Source of the DNA: a virus | Reading direction: 5' to 3' (one strand) | DNA length: 22,654 nucleotides | Virus record (IMG/VR): IMGVR_UViG_3300017989_000460 | Coordinates: 1-22,654 of that record | In this document: one piece after another, positions 19,684-22,654 of the stretch | How the letters are laid out: every line of letters starts with the position of its first letter | Position numbering within the stretch: position 1 is the stretch's first letter | Program-made: the position numbers and the translations under genes | Notes under the pieces: model-generated | Database searches by the model: none | Told to the model about the DNA's origin: nothing | Seen by the model: the letters and a program-made list of their open reading frames with translations, nothing else

Positions 19684-21604
19684 GGCAACCCGCAAGGACG
19701 ATGCCGCGACGAATCGCCAGACGGCGCCGGTCGACGCCGACGAGGTGTCCTTCGTGCCGAACGACACGTCCGACTGGTCGGGCAGCGTCGATCCGGGCAC
19801 GGTCGCGGACGCACTCGACCAACTCGCCAGCACAGGCGGCGGGGGCGGCAGCAGTGACACCTACAAGACCGTCACGGGCGACACGGGCAGCACGGTTGCC
19901 AGCGGCGAAGACACGCTCAACGTCGAGGGCGGCGCGGGCATCGAGACGACGGTTACGAGCGACAACGTAGAGGTCGCGCAGACTTCCACGCTGTTCATCG
20001 TTGGGGCGGCGGGTAGCGGCGGCACGACGGTCTCGGACAAGAACTACGAGGCGGGCACCAGCCCCGCGAGCAAGGTACTTACCGACTTTGACTGCGACGG
20101 CGACAGCCTGACGATTGACGTGGAGGCGGACGCGGGCGCAGGGGCGACGGTTGCGAGCGGATGGCAACCCGCCGTTACGGTGTACGGGCCGGGCGGGGAG
20201 AGCCACGCAGTTACGCTCAGTCAGATCGACGATACGCGACGATTCGAGGGGACGGCTACCTTTTCGGCGGCGGACCAGGACGGCACGTTTTACGCGACAA
20301 GTGCGGACGGCGGCAGGTCGCAAGATGTCGCCTACGACCGCCTCGAAGACCCGCCCGTGTGCTCGTCGGCCACGTGGGGGCAGTACGACGGCGGCTGGAC
20401 GGGCAGCGAGTACCCCACGTCGCCGGACACGGGCGCGCAGACGGCGGTCAAGAGCGGCGACACGATCGACATACAGTTTACGCTCGACTCGTCCGCGACC
20501 AACATCCAGGTCACCAGTTCGGGCGCGTCGTCCAGTACGCAAAACTTCGGGGGCTCGTACTCCAGCGGCACCAACTACATCGAGGGCGTAACGTGCGGCT
20601 CGGCTAGCGGTTCGCAGGTGTTCACGATCAAGGCCAACCGCGACGGCGGGACATACGGCGCGACGACGAACACCGACTCTATCTCGATGGACCAGACGGA
20701 CCATTCGTACACGAGCGTCCACAACCACGTCTTTTCGCCGGTCGACAACTTCGCGCTCGGCTCGGGCGATAGCTGCACGGCGGATGTGCAGATTACCAAC
20801 TGGGCCGCAGGGGACTACGCCGAATACACCTCAAGCGAGGTGTCGATTACATCGGACACGACCTACGCCGAGACGAAAACGTACACGTACGCGAGCGGGT
20901 CGTATCGGGACAGCGGCACGAACGTCACGCTCACGAGCAGGCGCAAGGCGAACGGCAAGCAGGACAGCACCACCTACCTCATCAAGATATGCAATCGCTC
21001 GCCCGTTCTCACGGTTAGCGGCGCGACGGCGCGTTTGCGCTCGCGCGCGTCTGGCGGCGACAAGACCTACGGTATCACGTTGTCGTGCAACAACGAACTC
21101 AAGGATACGCCGACGCTGGCGCGCGATGCGGCTGACGACGGGGATGCCCTGCCGGGCCTGAGTGGATCGGAGCCAGATAAGACGTGGACGGCTAATATTG
21201 CGATTGGCGAGGAAGACACGAAGAACACAGGCGCCAACTCGCATACGTGGACGGGCATTTCGGCAGAAGACGGCGCGGGGAACACGGTTAGCTCGATTAC
21301 GACCAACCCCGACTACACGGTCGGCGGGTTCGAGGAGCGCGACGTAGCGATGGCGCGCTTCGATCAGTACAACGCCATCGGGACGATGGTCAGCAACAAG
21401 AACAACGCCAGCCTGCTTAACTGTGAGGTGCCGGAATACGGCAAGACCTTGACCTACGTCGGCAGCGTGACGCCGACAACGGACGGCTTCACCATCACCG
21501 ACAGCAGCGGGAACTTCGACGCGGATGGCGACTACGTGCGCTGCCTCGACTCGAACATCTACGACGCGGCGGCGTATACCATGCGCATCAGCGAGGACGC
21601 ATAG
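19676..21604 (+). CDS. Large fibre protein (642 aa)
   Basis: It starts at GTG 19676, overlapping the previous gene by eight bases. The N-terminal part contains GTVADALDQLAS followed by a GGGGGSS linker and TYKTVTGDTGSTVASGEDTL, a phage-fibre style entry. The body is Thr/Ser/Gly/Asp-rich with repeated strands. It holds many GTN/TSS segments and few hydrophobic cores, like an elongated trimeric fibre. No endosialidase or lyase motif is clear. The C-terminus (QYNAIGTMVSNKNNASLLNC...) may be a distal domain. Receptor binding is inferred. Confidence 0.75.
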   Translation: MPKATRKDDAATNRQTAPVDADEVSFVPNDTSDWSGSVDPGTVADALDQLASTGGGGGSSDTYKTVTGDTGSTVASGEDTLNVEGGAGIETTVTSDNVEVAQTSTLFIVGAAGSGGTTVSDKNYEAGTSPASKVLTDFDCDGDSLTIDVEADAGAGATVASGWQPAVTVYGPGGESHAVTLSQIDDTRRFEGTATFSAADQDGTFYATSADGGRSQDVAYDRLEDPPVCSSATWGQYDGGWTGSEYPTSPDTGAQTAVKSGDTIDIQFTLDSSATNIQVTSSGASSSTQNFGGSYSSGTNYIEGVTCGSASGSQVFTIKANRDGGTYGATTNTDSISMDQTDHSYTSVHNHVFSPVDNFALGSGDSCTADVQITNWAAGDYAEYTSSEVSITSDTTYAETKTYTYASGSYRDSGTNVTLTSRRKANGKQDSTTYLIKICNRSPVLTVSGATARLRSRASGGDKTYGITLSCNNELKDTPTLARDAADDGDALPGLSGSEPDKTWTANIAIGEEDTKNTGANSHTWTGISAEDGAGNTVSSITTNPDYTVGGFEERDVAMARFDQYNAIGTMVSNKNNASLLNCEVPEYGKTLTYVGSVTPTTDGFTITDSSGNFDADGDYVRCLDSNIYDAAAYTMRISEDA

Positions 21605-21605
21605 C

Positions 21606-21812
21606 ATGGCCGACGAACTTGTGTTAATGGCGACGGCGCGCGAAGACATCGCGTGTGCGAACTGCGGCGAGACGCTGCCGAACACGGTGCGGCTGTACTA
21701 CAACAACACGACGGGCAAGCTGGAAGTGCAGATGCAATGCCAGTGCCAGAACAGCGGCGACGACGGCGACGCCTATCAGGAAGAAAGCGACGTGGCTTTG
21801 ACGGCGAAATGA
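21606..21812 (+). CDS. Small Cys-pair protein (68 aa)
   Basis: The protein carries CANCGETLP (C-x2-C) and MQCQCQNSG (C-x-C) about 28 residues apart, a ribbon-like metal site. Between them is a short beta hairpin (VRLYYNNTTGKLEVQM). It begins one base after the fibre stop and is followed after one base by the next fibre gene. It may be a fibre-assembly helper or a structural spacer. The family is unknown. Confidence 0.6.
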   Translation: MADELVLMATAREDIACANCGETLPNTVRLYYNNTTGKLEVQMQCQCQNSGDDGDAYQEESDVALTAK

Positions 21813-21813
21813 C

Positions 21814-22654
21814 ATGGCGGACATTGACGAACTGATCGCGGGTATAGACGGGCTACTTGGCACGCTTGCCAACATGACCGACTTGGGCACGTGGGGCACA
21901 CCTACGGACTACTCCCTCATCGTGCGTCAGGACCAGCCCGCCGGGTCGGGGTCGTCGCAATACAAGTGCGAGGATCTGCCGATGGGCACGCAGACCGTCA
22001 TCGGTCGCGGCGCGTCGGGGGACATCGCTGCGGTCAGCTTGTCGGAGGAGCAGGTGCTCGGGCGCGCTTCCGGCGGTAACGTCGGCGCCGTCAACTTCAG
22101 CACCATCCTTGCCACGAGCCACAACCACGCAGCCAGCGAGATTACTAGCGGCACGCTGGACAACGGCAGGGTGTCGTCGGGCAACGTCACGCAGCACGAG
22201 GGCGACATTGACCACGACAACCTCACAAACTTCGTTGCCGACGAGCACGTCGATCACACGGGCGTTACCATCACGGCGGGCACGGGGCTTGACGGCGGCG
22301 GCGACATATCCGCCAACCGCACGATCAACATCGACTCAACCGTCACGACGCTGACCGGCTCGCAGACGCTCACCAACAAGACGCTCACGACGCCGACGAT
22401 CGGCGACTTCACGAACGCGACGCACGATCACGCAGATGCGGCAGGCGGCGGCAACCTCGCGGCGAAGTATCGCCAGCACTCGCACATGTTTTATCTGTCG
22501 GAGCCCGCGACGGACGATGCCTACGTCATGTTCTCGGTGCCGGTCGCATCGACGATCAAGCAGGTGAAACATCGGTGCTACGGATCGAGCACGCCGACGG
22601 TGGATTTCAACATCGAAGAGCGCGGCATGTCCGATCCAGAAGCGGCGGGCACTA
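21814..22654 (+). CDS. Tail fibre, truncated by the window edge (280+ aa)
   Basis: The frame starts at ATG 21814 and is open to the last base. The N-terminal 20 residues are a short helix (ADIDELIAGIDGLLGTL), perhaps the attachment to the tail. Then come classical fibre motifs: SHNHAASEITSGTLDNGRV (102-120), HTGVTITAGTGLDGGGDIS, and LTGSQTLTNKTLTTPTIGDF (180-199) followed by HDHADAAGGG. Such motifs recur in phage and prophage fibres of many hosts. The C-terminal receptor-binding part lies outside the window. Confidence 0.85.
   Translation, partial: MADIDELIAGIDGLLGTLANMTDLGTWGTPTDYSLIVRQDQPAGSGSSQYKCEDLPMGTQTVIGRGASGDIAAVSLSEEQVLGRASGGNVGAVNFSTILATSHNHAASEITSGTLDNGRVSSGNVTQHEGDIDHDNLTNFVADEHVDHTGVTITAGTGLDGGGDISANRTINIDSTVTTLTGSQTLTNKTLTTPTIGDFTNATHDHADAAGGGNLAAKYRQHSHMFYLSEPATDDAYVMFSVPVASTIKQVKHRCYGSSTPTVDFNIEERGMSDPEAAGT

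Larger units (their letters stand above)
1..22654 (+). mobile_element. Mu-headed, siphovirus-tailed phage or prophage, late region
   Basis: All supported genes are on the plus strand and follow the classic late order: small membrane genes, terminase, portal, protease/scaffold, decoration, major capsid, connectors, tube, chaperone, tape measure, tail tip, fibres. The portal, protease and capsid belong to Mu families. The tail module shows no sheath gene and has a frameshifted chaperone next to a tape measure, as in siphoviruses. Neither boundary is inside the window. The left edge is a GAATTC site and the right edge cuts a fibre gene. Confidence 0.85.

Noticed and set aside
1-22654. CRISPR array, tRNA, integrase, transposase, toxin-antitoxin or defence genes
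   Set aside because: I looked for these and saw no regular spacer arrays, tRNA-like cloverleaf sequences or relevant motifs. The window is structural genes throughout.

Overview
The window is the late (structural) part of a tailed-phage genome or prophage, all transcribed left to right. The base composition is high in G+C. Genes are packed with ATGA, GTGA and TAATG overlaps and preceded by clear AGGAG-type ribosome binding sites. I see no transposase, integrase, repressor, tRNA, attachment site or host gene, so the window cannot show whether this is a free phage or an integrated element. The tail proteins suggest a planctomycete-type host. One carries three copies of a six-cysteine CC...C...C...GG...C...C repeat, and two fibres begin with a W-x-G/N-x-x-x-D-G-D/W-x-x-x-x-N-W segment. 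I know both styles from planctomycete secreted proteins. This is an inference, not a taxonomic proof.

Layout. (1) Positions 18-1675 hold a run of very small genes with coupled starts. They comprise a CxxC/CxxC mini-protein, a protein with a Tat-like leader, a Tat-like/lipobox lipoprotein, an N-terminally anchored coiled-coil protein, a 28-residue membrane microprotein and a 128-residue unknown. Position and topology suggest a lysis or membrane module, but I recognise no endolysin. (2) Positions 1676-2015 are a 340-base leader with no convincing gene. It holds two hairpins and five tandem 9-base TTTCAA-type units. (3) Positions 2016-5080 encode small terminase (DUF5681 type), large terminase and a Mu gp29/DUF935 portal. 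(4) Positions 5040-8609 encode an 88-residue unknown, a Mu I-like protease with a nested in-frame Z-like scaffold, a capsid decoration protein with an extra C-terminal domain, and a Mu T-like major capsid protein. No Mu F-like minor head gene is present. (5) Positions 8624-10174 are the connector genes: an AT-hook-tailed small protein, a gp36/DUF1320-like protein, a tail-terminator-position protein and an HK97 gp10-like protein.

(6) Positions 10200-12568 are a long-tail module without a contractile sheath. It has a tube-like protein, a tail-assembly chaperone that appears to be extended by a -1 ribosomal frameshift (a G/GT arrangement), and a short tape measure of 445 residues. (7) Positions 12565-21812 hold unrecognised tail-tip and fibre proteins, including the cysteine-repeat protein, a 578-residue Cys-rich protein, two related beta-rich fibres and a 642-residue fibre. 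(8) From 21814 a tail fibre with typical fibre motifs runs off the right edge.

Taken together, a Mu-type head joined to a non-contractile siphovirus-type tail resembles the plan of transposable siphoviruses such as Pseudomonas phages B3 and D3112. Here it carries planctomycete-flavoured distal tail genes. The best candidates for something new are the frameshifted chaperone, the structured leader with its 9-base units, the decoration fusion, the Cys-repeat tail protein, the missing F gene and the microproteins.
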